Notes under the pieces: model-generated | What the model was told of the DNA's origin: nothing | The model's database searches: none | What the model saw: only the letters and a program-made list of their open reading frames with translations | Source: Glossina fuscipes | Taxonomy: Eukaryota > Arthropoda > Insecta > Diptera > Glossinidae | NCBI RefSeq assembly: GCF_014805625.2 | Contig: NW_023998414.1 | Span: forward strand, 13,162,570 to 13,226,569 | Reading direction: 5' to 3' | DNA length: 64,000 bases | Translations under genes and position numbers: made by a program | Shown here: positions 21,126-33,460 of the stretch, one piece after another | Layout of the letters: each line of letters begins with the position of its first letter | Position numbering within the stretch: the stretch's first letter is position 1

Positions 21126-24059
21126 AAAAATAATGAATGTCGTAAATGCAATTTTTAACGGTACATGTTTAATGCTTGAGCAACTCAGTAGTACTAAAAA
21201 AAAAAAAATTGTCATTTTATAGGAAGGTTTCATAGAAAGTTCAAAATCATCGAATTTAATCGTCGCGTACATTAATACTTTGCCTTTGTTTTTCATTTTC
21301 TTTGCCTAGCATTTCAGCACTTGTTATACTTATGAACATTTTCCTTATTTACTCTATTTAAGTCTCTTTAATTTTGACTTAACTTAAATGATTGCTGAGT
21401 AAATATGTGTCGTAACGTTTATCGCTTAATATATACTTTGACTTGTATTATAATGCCTTTTAGCCGCTGATGTACATTTTATGTCTCTTTGCAATTTTTA
21501 TTTCTATGTGTTAATGTATCTCTCGTGAAATGGTTATAAACATTTAACGATAACGACCATATTTATAGCCATATTTGTTGTTATTTCTTGGGTTTGGCTC
21601 TGTTTTATGACAAAAATGGCTAACTTTTGTTAACTGGTTGGGGATGTGCGTTTTCCTCACTTATTGATAATAATATAAGATTGTATAAAAGGTTTTACAC
21701 ACATTACATATCAATATATTTGTTCCTTCACGCTTGTTCATGGTCTAAAAGAAGAAGAAGAAAAAAAAAAAAAAAACAACTAATAATAATAACGCAATTA
21801 TATGTTTAAAAATTAATTAATGATATGTATAATAAAAAAAAAAAAAAAAGTATTAATAAAAAGAAAAAAAAGTTGAAAGAAGAATTTTTAATTAATAAAT
21901 CATAAAAATCATGTTGCGGCAAAAACAACAATATATATATATATATATAACAATATATATTTTATTATATTATGTATATATGTATATATATATATTATAG
22001 ATCCGTTATAAGAGAAATGATGAAGCAAATGTTCAAGCTAGCAGAAGCATAAAAAAAAAAAAAAAACACTGATAATGATAATAAATTATGACAACTACCA
22101 CGCGAAACATTTTCTTTTTTGCTTCATATTGTATTAAAAATTAAATCGACGTATATAAGCGGGTTACGTAACTACTCGGCAACAACGTTCAAGCCCATAT
22201 ATGCACACGCATATGAAAAGGGAGGCGTACATATTCCGGTATAAGAGAGCGGATGTGTGTACGCGAAATCATTTTACGACACCCACGCAGCCACGTACAT
22301 TTATATTAACACTTGCAAACTGTTGTATATGCCAACAAATAGCATAAACTGTTTAATTTGGTTCAAAAAAAAAAAAAAAAAAAAAAAAAAAGAGAGGAAA
22401 AGAAGTTATGAGTTTGCAGTCTGCATTACCGGATGGTCTATCCAGCGCTTTAAAAAAAAAAAAAAAAAAAAGGATAAAGTTAAGCGACTTTAAATGAATA
22501 TCTAAATAAAAGTTCACTGTACTTATAGAACGCAAAGAAATATTGATAATAATTAGTTTTGTAGATTTCTTTAATTTTTTAACCCGAGATCCCGAGATCT
22601 TTTGAGAACAATTGGATAATTTATTCAAGTTTTTACTCGCCTGCTCTCTATTTCGGAGAGTGTGATAAAGTGTAAAATTTTTGATATCCAATACCTGCAC
22701 CTAGAAGGCATTGGTTCCCATCTGGATATCTACTGAGAATTAGTTTACAGTTTATTTACCGTTTTCCATAGCAAAATATGTAAGCGATTTTTTCTTTAAA
22801 GCTGCTTAGCAGTTGAATATGACTTTAAAGATGGTTTAAAACGTTTCATATATTAATTTCTATAGATTTATTTGTTTGGCTGTGTGTCAAGACCGTTTAA
22901 CGTTTTTTCAGAAAAAAAAAAAAAAAAAAAAAAAAATTGAACTGATTATTTTCGATTTTATTTTAATTAAAAACCTGCAGTCGATTTATGAAAGACCTTT
23001 TAAAACGTTTTATGTTTCTTTCGTCTATACAATTTATTCACTTTCCTTGATCGTCAGTTGCATTCAGAGATTTAAAGACAAGCTCTTCTTTTTTTAAATG
23101 TGCTTGAAATACATAAAGATAATAGTCTTTATATAGTCCACATATTCAGTTTTACCGATTGAGTTTAGCATTGAGTTGGTTGACAGAATTTTTTAATTAA
23201 GAAAGAACATCTTAAATGGAAAGAACGCAGTTCTTTAAACGCTAGAAAGAAAATTTTGCATAAATAAAACAGCTGCATAAGAGACCATTCATAATTTATT
23301 TATTTACATCCGACTTTTTTTTTTTTTTACACGGGATATACGTTCCTTAGAAAACCGTGCGAAAAAAATCGTGTGAAAAATACATGCGGTATACGATACA
23401 TTTGCGGATATGTTCCACGATTTGAAAAAATTGTGTAAGATGAAAAAACTCGAAATAATTTCCTAAAAAACCGTGCAAAAAAAAAAAAAAAAATTTAATA
23501 ATGCAATCCATAGTACATATATAGGAAAGAAGAAAGAAACAAATCAGATTTATTAGAAAGTAAAACTCGAACTAGTGCACAGTGTAAATTTAGCACATAT
23601 ATAAAAATATATAAAATTGAAAATAAATTTAGGATTAAAGGTTAATTTTGCTATTTGAAGACAAGCTTGCACGCGTTTATTATGCGCTGAACCAAAAATC
23701 CTATCATCAGTAGTTATATCAGATATATCTAGCGCACCTCTCAGGATTGATTCAAATGAAGAATTTCGTTGGTTATTGATAGCTTCTACTGGTTTTTTTT
23801 ATTCTTGTAAAGTCTGTTAATAGCAGCTGGGCACCAACCGAATGACAATTGGTGTCGGTGTTGCTCCAGTTGTAGCTTCTATAAGATATTGTTAAAATAA
23901 GAATTAAATAAAATTTCTTTTGAGATAAGCGTTAGAAACAAAAAATTCGTGTAAAACAGTATATTTTTTCTTATTGATAAACGGAGTTATTGTGAAATCG
24001 GGCGAAAAGGGCAGTGTAAAAAACGAGTTAAGTGTATTTATTAAATTCATTTACTTCTT
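21126..24059. other. AT-rich noncoding stretch with homopolymers
   Basis: Contains poly-A runs at about 21759-21776, 21833-21849, 22365-22391, 22452-22471, 22913-22936 and 23477-23493, and (TA)n around 21930-22000. The frames at 22257-22493, 22353-22700 (minus) and 22876-23097 translate the homopolymers into Lys or Phe runs and are rejected as genes. Confidence 0.65.
22365..22391. repeat. poly-A tract
   Basis: About 27 consecutive A, with a second run of about 20 A at 22452-22471. Confidence 0.95.
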
Positions 24060-24121
24060 TCTTTTTTGTAAATGAGCAGCCCCTTAGGGAATTTTCCCGA
24101 TATGCGCGGGCACAATGATGA

Positions 24122-24292
24122 CTAGGACAGGTGGTCGACAGAAAGAGAGTAATATTTGTGCACGTCCGACTTAAATGGACAGACCACTGCGTGTGGGCGG
24201 TTTCTAAGGTAGGCAGTCCTGTTAAAGAACGACGAGACACAATTGCAGGACGATTCGGTGAGGAAGTCTTGAAGGTCTGTTTAAGTATTTAA
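24122..24292 (+). other. protein-like open segment, unidentified
   Basis: Between the stop just before 24122 and the TAA at 24290-24292, 56 codons are open and have balanced, charged composition ('RKRVIFVHVRLKWTDH...' and 'KERRDTIAGRFGEEVL'). There is no ATG, so it would have to be an internal or terminal exon, or a transposon remnant. A weak donor-like AAG|GTAGGC lies within it. The minus-strand frame at 24028-24240 is open over the same island. I do not recognise either peptide. Confidence 0.15.
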
Positions 24293-24695
24293 AGCACTCA
24301 TCCTTGATGTACCTAAGCATAAGCACATCACTATGCATATTACGCCAATAGTTTAGAGTATACCTTCGTCGTCCAGCTTTCGAGTACCTTAGCCTTTCAC
24401 TATATGCGGTCGAGAGTCTTCAAGCAGTTTATATTCTCATTTTGGATAGATGAAGGTAGTATAAATAGTACGGATATCGGCTGGGGTGGAATAATTTTTG
24501 CACTGTTTTAAAAAATCAAGATCCTTGAATACGTTTTTCGGCACTTTCTGTCCAAAAAATGTTGGCTGACTTTCGAAATTAATTTGAAAGTGCACTTGCC
24601 CTCTTTGGTTTTAAGCAATTTTTTGTAAAAATTAAGAATGTAAGAGGAATTAAATAACTCACATATAAATCACATAGTTATCACAAAGTTAACCT

Positions 24696-24737
<42 letters not shown>

Positions 24738-25825
24738 AACATTTGCATAAACTTATTCGCTTTATCAGCTGAAATGTGTGGAAGCTTGAAGTTATGCTTT
24801 GATTGATTGTCAGGCACAAACCAAAGTTATGTTTAGTATTTTTCTTAAAAAATACAAAACTCGTATAAATGTTTTTCCAAAAAAAGGTTAAAATAAAGTC
24901 TGTTCATGAAAGCGACAACTGAGTTATTCTAGAGCATGTCGTTTAATATTCATTTCGCTTGATTTAATCGTTTATTTGCGCCTGTCATATATAACGCATA
25001 GTGTTTATCGGTTTTTTTTTTTTTGTGTGTAAAGAGAAGAAAAAAATGTTCTTTAAAGAAATACGATTTGGTGGCTGTTTAGTGAGACTTATCCGATATT
25101 TATACAATAGGGCATTTTGAAGATTTTCCGCGGTTTTTTCCGCGGTATGGTATTGATGCCAGTTAACTGATTGTCTCAAACGAACATCTTAACAGTGTAA
25201 AAGATGACATATCAGCTTACATTTTTCTTCCAGATAGTTTTCTAATTCTTTGCTCGTGTGAAAAGTTATATTGATTTGAAAATCCGTCAAATATATGAAG
25301 AAATACGCTATGTAATGTTTTTTTACTATAAAGAAAAGGAAAAACGCTGCAAAAACATGCTGAAAAATTATTGAAGTATACGCTGAGAATGCTGTGAGTG
25401 ATTTGTGCGATTTCGTTCCGGAAATTTCGATGTCAAAAATGCATCTCGCAGTTACTGAAAAACTCGATGAAAATTTGCCATTTGGGGGAGCAAAACAGGC
25501 TACGAAAAGAAGCATGAAACCATAGAAAAAACTGCGGAGACTTTTCAATATAAACCATTATAACAATATAGAATTTTTTATAGTCAATTAAATAGATTTT
25601 TTATAACGCTTCGTACTCCGTCTGTGGATTCGCTACAAAAAAAAAAAAAAAAAATAAAAAATAAATAATAATAATAACAAATACTTAAACTCTGCTTATG
25701 CAGAGAATAGGCGTGTGATTCGCATGAATTTAATAAGGACTTAAAACAGTTGGTATTTGCAGTGATAGTTTTTCTGCTTTGTTTTTGCGCCTTATGGCAT
25801 AGTTTTCCGAGTTGCCAATAAATTT
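24293..25825. other. AT-rich noncoding stretch
   Basis: Holds (TA)n of about 36 bp at 24700-24735 and A-rich sequence at 25636-25680. The 119-codon minus-strand frame at 25189-25548 is Phe/Ile/Ser-rich, has no motif and is probably random. Confidence 0.55.
24700..24735. repeat. (TA)n microsatellite
   Basis: An alternating TA run of about 36 bp. Confidence 0.95.
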
Positions 25826-25837
25826 ATATATACAATG

Positions 25838-26010
25838 TATCGGTCAATAAGTCCTGGAATAATGTTGAGTAGGAAGAACATCCTTTTTTTTCAACTTCAT
25901 TCATTAATATAGACTTCATTCCAGCCAGCTTAAGGCTTTTCTAATATTGTTGTGGCTCTTCTCCTTAAAGGATCTGGCAACGCTTCTACAATACGCTTCA
26001 GTTTCCATAA
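25838..26010 (-). mobile_element. possible irritans-type mariner 3' end
   Basis: The plus-strand string 'cggtcaataagtcctggaa' at about 25840-25858 resembles the terminal repeat of irritans-group mariners ('ggttggctgataagtcccc' type). It is followed by T-rich sequence and then by DNA that, on the minus strand, vaguely fits a transposase C-terminus ('LEKP*AGWNEVYINE*'). Similarity is partial and the frame is broken. Confidence 0.35.
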
Positions 26011-26917
26011 TCAATTTACCATTTCATTGCAATTATTTTCTCTGGAGCGTTTTTTGAAATCTACAAACAGACAATTGATGCTGGCGTTCACGCCTAGAGA
26101 CCACGGTTGGTGGATTAATAATTCTAATTGCAAATGATCCAATTTTACAAGCAATTGTTGAAATCAATAATTCATTGATTTTGTGTATTCTATTCACGAG
26201 CGAATGCGGAGCTGGAAAGTTTTTTTATTTTGATTTGAGATTTTTGAAAGAAAATGCCGCGTTACACGCACAAAACAATTGCTAGAAATTATATGAAACT
26301 CTGAAAGGTGTTATTTGAGAATTTGCACGTTTTAAAAATAATACTATGGATTTCTTGTTAGGAGCACGACACGCTTTACATCCTAGGAGTTTATGCCCTA
26401 TTGGTCTCTCCTTACTTCTTTCTTGTTAATCATCATCCTGTTTATACATGCATACATGATTTGCTTCGAGTAATAACGAATTACATAAAACAAAATGAAA
26501 TTTATGTGTGAGTCCCGAGAATTATTGATTATTGGTATGTTATGTGCGATAAAATTATTATTTTATATATATTTATAAAATCATGGCTAATAAATAATAT
26601 ATATGTATATATGTGCAGTATAATTACTATTTTAAGTGCTGTTATTTAATCTGGCAGTTGGATTGGCAGTGAGAGAATATTTAATACAAAATCACGGATT
26701 ATATGCAATAATGAAGAAAAGTACACTCGGGTTGAAGCGTACTTTTTATACCCATCGTTCAGGGTATATTTATGAGATGAAATTGTGTTAACGTTATGGG
26801 ACTTGTCCTAATAATTTTCATTCAAAATGTCGACACAATTTCGATGAATAATTCTTTTAAATGTCCATATGTCCACATGTCTGCACACCAAAGCTACATG
26901 CCAAGCAAACGAATTGA
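26011..26917. other. AT-rich noncoding stretch
   Basis: No gene signal. A 'ttttatacccatcgttcagggtata' string near 26746-26770 resembles the TATACCC end of the dispersed repeat, with little of the core following. Confidence 0.5.
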
Positions 26918-27265
26918 ATGAATTCATCTTTTTTTTCTTTCTCGATTGACAAAATTTATCTATGGAAAACAAATATGAGTTCGATGATAAAAATAAGATT
27001 TAGTAGCGTTGGGCATAGCGACAATGAATGGAACGATATTTGCCTTAGTAAATTGGACTCCGACCGAATTTTAAACTACTGGAGAATGCAGAATGAACAT
27101 AACGTGTATAGTATCAATTTTCCAATTAGTGTGTGCTTTACGAGTTTGGTCTCAGAAGTGCCCGACATGACTGAGGAACATGACGATTGTTACTTGAAAA
27201 TACAGTTTCTTTCAACAAATGCTCTCATTTCAATGCTCAGATTTCACGCAACTTTTGAATTTTAA
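26918..27265 (+). other. unassigned 115-codon open frame
   Basis: This is the least biased of the longer frames, with a mixed acidic and hydrophobic composition ('VGHSDNEWNDICLSKLDSDRI...' split by ordinary residues, and 'VPDMTEEHDDCYLKIQF'). It has no recognised domain, signal peptide or membrane segment, and no supporting promoter or splice evidence. Chance is still the simplest explanation in 64 kb of AT-rich DNA. Confidence 0.12.
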
Positions 27266-27525
27266 ACAAAGGACTATCATAACGCTGATGTCCGAAAAGT
27301 GAAAGTGAAAACTACGAGAATTTCAGGGTAATATCATTGTATATTCGCTAATTGAATCGCGATTCTTTTTAAAAATTATTATTTAAAATAATGAATTTTA
27401 TGTTCATCTGTCTGGCTATGTAAGCAGAAAAAGCTATAGCATTTATTCTTTCGAATATCTAAGAGAAATTGTCAAACACTCTCACCATCCGATCTATATA
27501 TTGCTACACTTAGGCTTAGTGCTGT

Positions 27526-27650
27526 AATTGGGCCATAATTTTTCGAAAATAATACTGATTCGATCGGGATTTTTGGTCTAAAGCTAGGATTGTGGACGCG
27601 ACCACCTGCCACGCCATTCGCAGAATAATAAATAACGCCATGGCCCAATT
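27526..27650. repeat. inverted-repeat element, 11-bp arms
   Basis: AATTGGGCCAT at 27526-27536 and its exact reverse complement at 27640-27650 enclose about 100 bp of locally GC-richer DNA. This layout could be a small MITE or a hairpin-forming segment. A TA dinucleotide precedes the left arm, but no matching TA follows the right arm. Confidence 0.35.
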
Positions 27651-30299
27651 GGTTTAAAATCTTTTATGCCCCTTTGTGAAAAAATGTTGCAAATAATACG
27701 GTCGATAGTATGGAAGCAAAAAAACATTATGTCGACATATTTTCTATCACTTTTCTGACGTTTCTATTTGGTGATATGTTCACAAAATTGTAACCACCAG
27801 GACTACCGAAATGTTGACCGTGATTTATGGCTGATAGAAAATATTTGAAAACGTCCGAGAAAAGTTGGTGGGTTTGCCCAAGTTTTCTAGTTTGCTTTCA
27901 ACAACTAGACACAAGAAAAACATTAATAAAATCGAGAAGCTGCTGCTAGAATATCACCATATGATCATAGCATCCGTGTATCATTGTGAGAAAATTTTCG
28001 CTTTACTGTATTTCAGCTCTCTAGATAAGGCGTATGATTCGAGTTTATTTTTAAATTTAATTTCCGATGTACATCCACGAACACGTCGATCAAACTTCAT
28101 CGTTTTGGAATATTGAGAAAGTGATCGAAACATATATCTGCAATAGCTGCAAAGATTTAAAGACTATGCATATGTTCGAAAAGGCCGGATTATATTAACG
28201 TGTCCCCAATATAGATCCCAGGCATATATATTTTGGTATTAGGATTTCGAAATTTTTAACATTTTTCTTTAACAATTTCAATTTAAATAGTTTCTGCAAG
28301 ATTAGTCGTTAGTAAAGAAGTAGACAAAAGTTTGCGTAAAATTGTTGTAGTTCACGCAAACTAATAATATTTCGTTTTAATTAAGTCCAGTTAAGAATTT
28401 TTTATAGATAACCAGTGTAACCAGATGATGAGAATGAAAGAGCAAGCTGTTAAATGACTGTTAATTAACACCCCTCTCACAATTATTGATAATAGTCAAT
28501 ACAACAACAAATCCGCAATAAATTTCTAGTTTAAATTTTATACAAAATATTGGACCATCTTGTTATTTTATTGTCTATGGTATAACATACTTGCAATTAT
28601 TTATTCTTGACTGAGCATATAATATAACGCTGCTGAAGGAACAAATATTTTTTATTTTCATTGTTCCCCAAATATATTCTTTAGCATATATATGGTAAAT
28701 TCATGCCTTGAATTTGTGTTATCTTATTTAATTATTGCGTAACTAATACAAAGTTTGTTCATCTATGAATGCAACGCCTAATAAGATATAAGAAATTTAC
28801 GAGTCTCTCCATATTCGAACAAAGGGCAACGAGACAACGAAATGTATAGTGCAGCGTCAATTAACTTTCGGAATGTGCAAAATAAATCTACATGATAGAT
28901 GCTTTGATTTATAAAATAAAGAAATGTGTTCTCCAGAAAAAGAAAAAGAAAGCTAGAAATGCCGAGAATGCCGACGAAGAGATAAATTGTGCAATAAAAT
29001 ATCATAAAGATATGAAAATGAACATCGCTGGTCCTAACAAAAAAAAAAAAAAAAAAAAAAAAAAATTTAATTTTAAAATTTTTGCCACAAAAAAAAAAAA
29101 AAAAGAGAAGAAAACTTCATCACACCTTATACTACATCGCACGGAATGGCCGTTTGAAGTCAAATTAGTTAGTAATTAATTAAGTTTTGCGCAATCGAGG
29201 GATTTGTAGAGTGATAAAATTTATATTATGACGCTTTTTGTTTTTGATGGTCCTATTCGAAACCTGCAACAAAACTAGTCTTGTATCTTAAAGTAACGTA
29301 AAGTAAAGTAGGTGATCCTCTTCCCTTGCCAACAAAATTAAGCAAAGAGAATACGAGCGTATTATCTAGCGAGACATTTTAAGTTTTATACTACAATCGT
29401 ATAGTCAGAGTTGTTCTATTGATAAATAAGATTGCATTATATATATATAGCAAAGACTTTTGATTTGAATTTCCTTTAGAAAAAAAAAAATTTTTCCTTG
29501 TTAAGAATCTTAAGCTCATCTAATATAGTAGCACTGCAGGCAGAAAGCAAATAGAACGCATAAGCATTATAACTTTAATCAAGCATAAATAACAGAAATA
29601 TCCGGCTATGTTGCTTAAGCTATTTAACACACAGAACATCAAATTAACACAACACGATGTAATTATGCTGAAGATTGTCTATCTGAAGGCGGCACACATT
29701 AGTAGTTATTAACGCCTCAGGTTTTCAACTATTTACATTTTCTCTACTAATCGGAAAATTTGTGTTAACCAAGCTATGCATGTAAATTGACGAAAGCGCA
29801 GAAAACATTTTGCCGAAATCAAATCTGAGCCCCTAGTCAAATGACAGGACGGAAAAAAGAAACCAGTTTTGGTCAAATTAATTTCGCTTTACATTTCTTT
29901 GAAAAATTTATATAATATAAGAGGTCCCCGATGTGACCTCTGTTTCGTCTGTTATAGTAATCGTCAGAAAATCGAAACATCTTCATTTGCTTCATTACTT
30001 CGTTCGTAATACATCGACATAATTGTTGAGGGTCATTTACTATCATTATTATTATTATTCTTAATTTTGTTAGAGAAATAAATTCTAAGAGAGTTTTAAA
30101 GCACTACCATCTAAGGCTTTCGGCTTTACTAAAAGCTCTATTGCACCTGAGATAATAATTGGCGAGATTAATATAGAAAATCGTTAACTGCATGTTGAAA
30201 AACAAAGAAAGATATTATGCTGGCCCACAACCCACCATTTAATATCCTATACAACTTCGCTGAGCATAGTTATTAGTCTAATGTCCTTCTCAAATACCG
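27651..30299. other. AT-rich noncoding stretch
   Basis: Poly-A runs of about 27 (29039-29065) and 15 (29091-29105) lie close together; the plus-strand frame across them (28892-29179) is largely a Lys run. The 83-codon frame at 27865-28116 has no motif. Nothing else recognised. Confidence 0.6.
29039..29105. repeat. paired poly-A tracts
   Basis: Runs of about 27 and 15 A separated by about 25 bp of AT-only sequence. Confidence 0.9.
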
Positions 30300-30495
30300 C
30301 CTTTTATAAAAGATTGGACCAAAATACCTCAGTGCAGTAAATTTCGTCAGAATATATCAAAAAATGCGGTCTGTATGTTGAACATAACGAAGCAAAATGG
30401 AAATACGGACAGACAAGCTTAGATCGATTCAGAATCTGATACGGACTTGATCGATCCATCTTAAGTCTTCTTAGACATCTGCACAAACTTCATAT
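30300..30495 (-). repeat. dispersed fly repeat, copy B
   Basis: A reverse-orientation fragment of the family seen at 42350-42710. It shows 'aagattggaccaaaa', 'cggacagacaagcttagatcgattcagaatct' in pieces, and the 'cgcacaaactt'-like end as 'tctgcacaaacttcata' near 30477. The minus-strand 60-codon frame here is inside the repeat. Confidence 0.6.
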
Positions 30496-31424
30496 AAAAA
30501 AAAAAAAAAAAACATGGAGATTAAGAATATTATTATTAACAAATTATCATCTACTGGGACAGAAATGTAGCCGAAATATTCATATCAGCTACATGAGCAT
30601 TACTGGCGAAGCCTATGACGAACGAAAGGAAGAAATTTTAGCGCGCCTAGACGGAATGCTTTACTAGCATCTTGCAATTAATTTTACAAGTTATATATAT
30701 ATCGCGCTTAAGTTCTGCGCCTTATTTACATATCTACAACTTTGCCTAGAATAACAACAAAAACAAAAATTGACAATTTTCGATCCACATAAAAATGATT
30801 TTTTGGAAAATTCCTATGCAGAGTTGGTGAAAAGCGTGATCTTGAACGTTGATGTGGTCTAAATTGTTTAAAGATTTGAATTTTTGTTCGAACCAATATG
30901 TGGGAACAGTTGTCAATAAAGATCTCCTTTCCCGCAACACTCACACTTATTTAGTTTCGCAAAAAATTATTTTGTGTCGACTTTTGTCCAGACATATTAA
31001 ATATATAGTAGGCAGTGTTGATTAGTTTGACTGCGTTACTTATGATGGTTGCTTTAACACGTGACACATATTTCCGAAATTTATTATTATCGCATGAATA
31101 GTTAGTGAGAATGTTAGTAATATTTCAAGAAGTTTTCCTTTATCCCTTATTTTCTATAAATTTTATGCAAACCATAAAGTCAGTACTTATTGGCACCATT
31201 CGTGTATATATACATGGAAGAAGAACAACGATCTATATGATCACTTATTTCATTTGAGTTAATATTAAAAATTTTTTCAAGCTCTTCAAAAAAAAGAAAG
31301 AGAATTTTTGCTTTAGGAATCACTTTATTCATTCAATATATTTGTTGTTGAGAAAGCAAAGCAATGACAAAATTTCACATTATGTCCGCATCAATATATC
31401 GAAAATATATATAAATAATATATT

Positions 31425-31463
<39 letters not shown>

Positions 31464-31689
31464 GTATTTATGAAGTATTCAGTTTTATTAAAAAAGCACA
31501 ATGTGTATGAGCTTTAAAACTTTTAAAAAAAATAATGTTTTTACTGCAGGATATTTCAACTTTTTATGTCTGATGAAAATAAATTTGCTTTTGCCCGCCA
31601 TTCAGAAACAAAATGCATAGACATTGTTGCTCGCTTCAAGGGCATTTGCGAATGGACATAGCAGATTGTGTGAAATATTAACCTCAATA
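30496..31689. other. AT-rich noncoding stretch
   Basis: Contains poly-A near 30498-30513 and (TA)n at 31425-31450. Frames of 60-72 codons on the minus strand (30726-30944) have no motif. Confidence 0.6.
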
Positions 31690-32120
31690 TCAGTGCACTT
31701 CTTGTCTACTCTATTGTTAGCTCATTAGTTTGTCTGTCTATTTCTCCGTCCTTTCGGCGATTCACGGTTTCGTTCATATTTTTGCTCATCCGTAACTTTC
31801 GTAACGTCCATCTTTCTATTCACCTATCCTGTCCTGTTTATTCGTTTAACAGCTCGTATCCATTTATTCATTTCATTTTCTAACTATTTTCTATCCATCT
31901 TGCCGGTTCACCGTCCGGATTCACCGTCCCCCGTTGATCGTAATATTCGCCCGCTACATCAACCAACTGGCCATCCACCTATCATTAAGTTTATCCATCC
32001 ATCCATCTATCCATCTTTCCGTACGTTTGCCATAATATCTTTATATCTACCGTTTAGCAGTCCGTTAGTTTCTTCTTGTATTCATATTTGTCTATTCATC
32101 TCTCAATACATTTAATTGTC
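31690..32120. repeat. decayed (CCAT/CTAT)n pyrimidine-rich field
   Basis: For about 430 bp the plus strand is dominated by C and T in four-base patterns (tcca, tcta, ttca, tccg), clearest at 31990-32018, where ccat/ctat units are still in register. It looks like an old tetranucleotide array blurred by substitutions. The 71-codon frame at 31900-32115 is a by-product (Pro/Ser/Ile/His-rich). Confidence 0.6.
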
Positions 32121-32826
32121 CGCTTGTGCGTTCCCCTACTGATTCAATTTTCTGTTGCCAAAATATCTCGGTTTCAGCACTCAGCTTATGCGCTTATGAT
32201 CTTAAGAAATGGCTAAAGAGGGTAACGGATGATTAGTGTATAGATAATGATAGATATTCTGGTTGTTACGACAAAACGGCAAAACTTAATATACTAAGCG
32301 CTGGATGTAGTGGAAGATAGTAACAGAGATTTCTTTTTTTTGTGTCAATAGCAATGAAAATATTTTTTGCAGGCATAGTTGTTGTTGTTGTTGCTGTTGT
32401 ATTTTTTTTTTTTTTTTTTTTTTCTTACATTGAGAGTGAAATGGAACAGAACTAATAACTGTTCAGCCAATAACTCACGACTTATAAACGTATTTGTATT
32501 TGTTTTCAAGGTTTAAGTGGGTGAAAAAGTAGGAGGGCATGTAAATCCGAATTCAACAGAAATGATACGTAGCGTAAAAATATATACTTGTATATGTTTC
32601 ATTAACACTTTTCATGTATCATGCATTTGATATGCGTACTTAAGTGCACACAAATCCCCAAGTGTAGAGTCAGACAGAGAGAGAGAGAGAGAGAGAGAAA
32701 GAAAGAAAGTAAAATTGAAAATAAAACAAGCAAAATAGAGAAAAGGAAATAACAATAACAATCTATGGCGTGGGAGGTTTCGAGTTTTTAATAAATTTTT
32801 TTAGTGGTTTGAAAAACAAATTTGTT

Positions 32827-32865
<39 letters not shown>

Positions 32866-33376
32866 AGAACTCTGTAAAACCCTTTGATTGCATTTGAATT
32901 GCTGTTGAATCAATAATACGTAAGTATTGTAATATTGGTCAATATGAACACGTATAGTAGGGGTATATCTGCTCATGTTGAGATAGATTTTAAAATGAAC
33001 ACCGTTATGCACGTAAATAATAAATTTCCAGTGTTTCTGTCGTGTTGTAAAACAACATGCATGTATTCGCGGTGATCGGCAAAAAAGAAAAACAGTAAAA
33101 TAAATTGAAACGATAATCTCAAATTTCCGTTATTATTGTTGTTGTTATTATTTTTGTTTTGTTGTTTTATAGCAGTTTTACTTCCTCTCTGCTATATGTA
33201 CATTAATAGTGTTCTTGTTCGTTTGACATTCTGCCTTAACGGTTTCATATTTTTTTATTTTTTTGTTTTTTTTGTTTTTGTTTTACGTCTCCATCATTAA
33301 AGTTGAACAGTTTATTTTGAAACAAGGTATTTATCCTAAGTCCATGCTATGCATAAGTTATCAATGCCTAAATAAC
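32121..33376. other. noncoding stretch with simple repeats
   Basis: (GTT)n at 32378-32400 directly precedes poly-T of about 22 (32402-32423). (GA)n lies at 32675-32698 and a run of 36 T at 32829-32864. The Lys-rich minus-strand frame at 32788-33012 comes from that T run. Confidence 0.65.
32829..32864. repeat. poly-T tract, 36 bp
   Basis: The longest uninterrupted homopolymer in the window. It could be the tail of a minus-strand retroposon, but no body or duplication was recognised. Confidence 0.95.
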
Positions 33377-33460
33377 AGGTTGGCAACTAAGTAATTTCGT
33401 TTTCTTCGTATGAAACTTTTTTTTTTTATTTTTTCTTATACAAAGAATTTATTTCTGTTA
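33376..33460 (+). mobile_element. mariner terminal inverted repeat (solo end)
   Basis: 'acaggttggcaactaagtaa' at 33376-33395, next to a TA, resembles the terminal repeat of several insect mariners ('ggttggcaactaagtaattgcgg' type, recalled not searched). T-rich sequence and 'tatacaaagaatttattt' follow. No second terminal repeat or transposase motif is visible downstream, so it is a solo end or heavily deleted copy. Confidence 0.5.

Noticed and set aside
22257..22700. Lys-rich and Phe-rich frames of up to 115 codons
   Set aside because: They are translations of poly-A and poly-T tracts.
25189..25548. 119-codon minus-strand frame with a hydrophobic start
   Set aside because: The Phe/Ile-rich composition is expected of AT-rich DNA; no motif, promoter or splice evidence.
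28892..29179. 95-codon Lys-rich frame
   Set aside because: It runs through two poly-A tracts.
31900..32115. 71-codon Pro/Ser/His-rich frame
   Set aside because: By-product of the decayed CCAT field.
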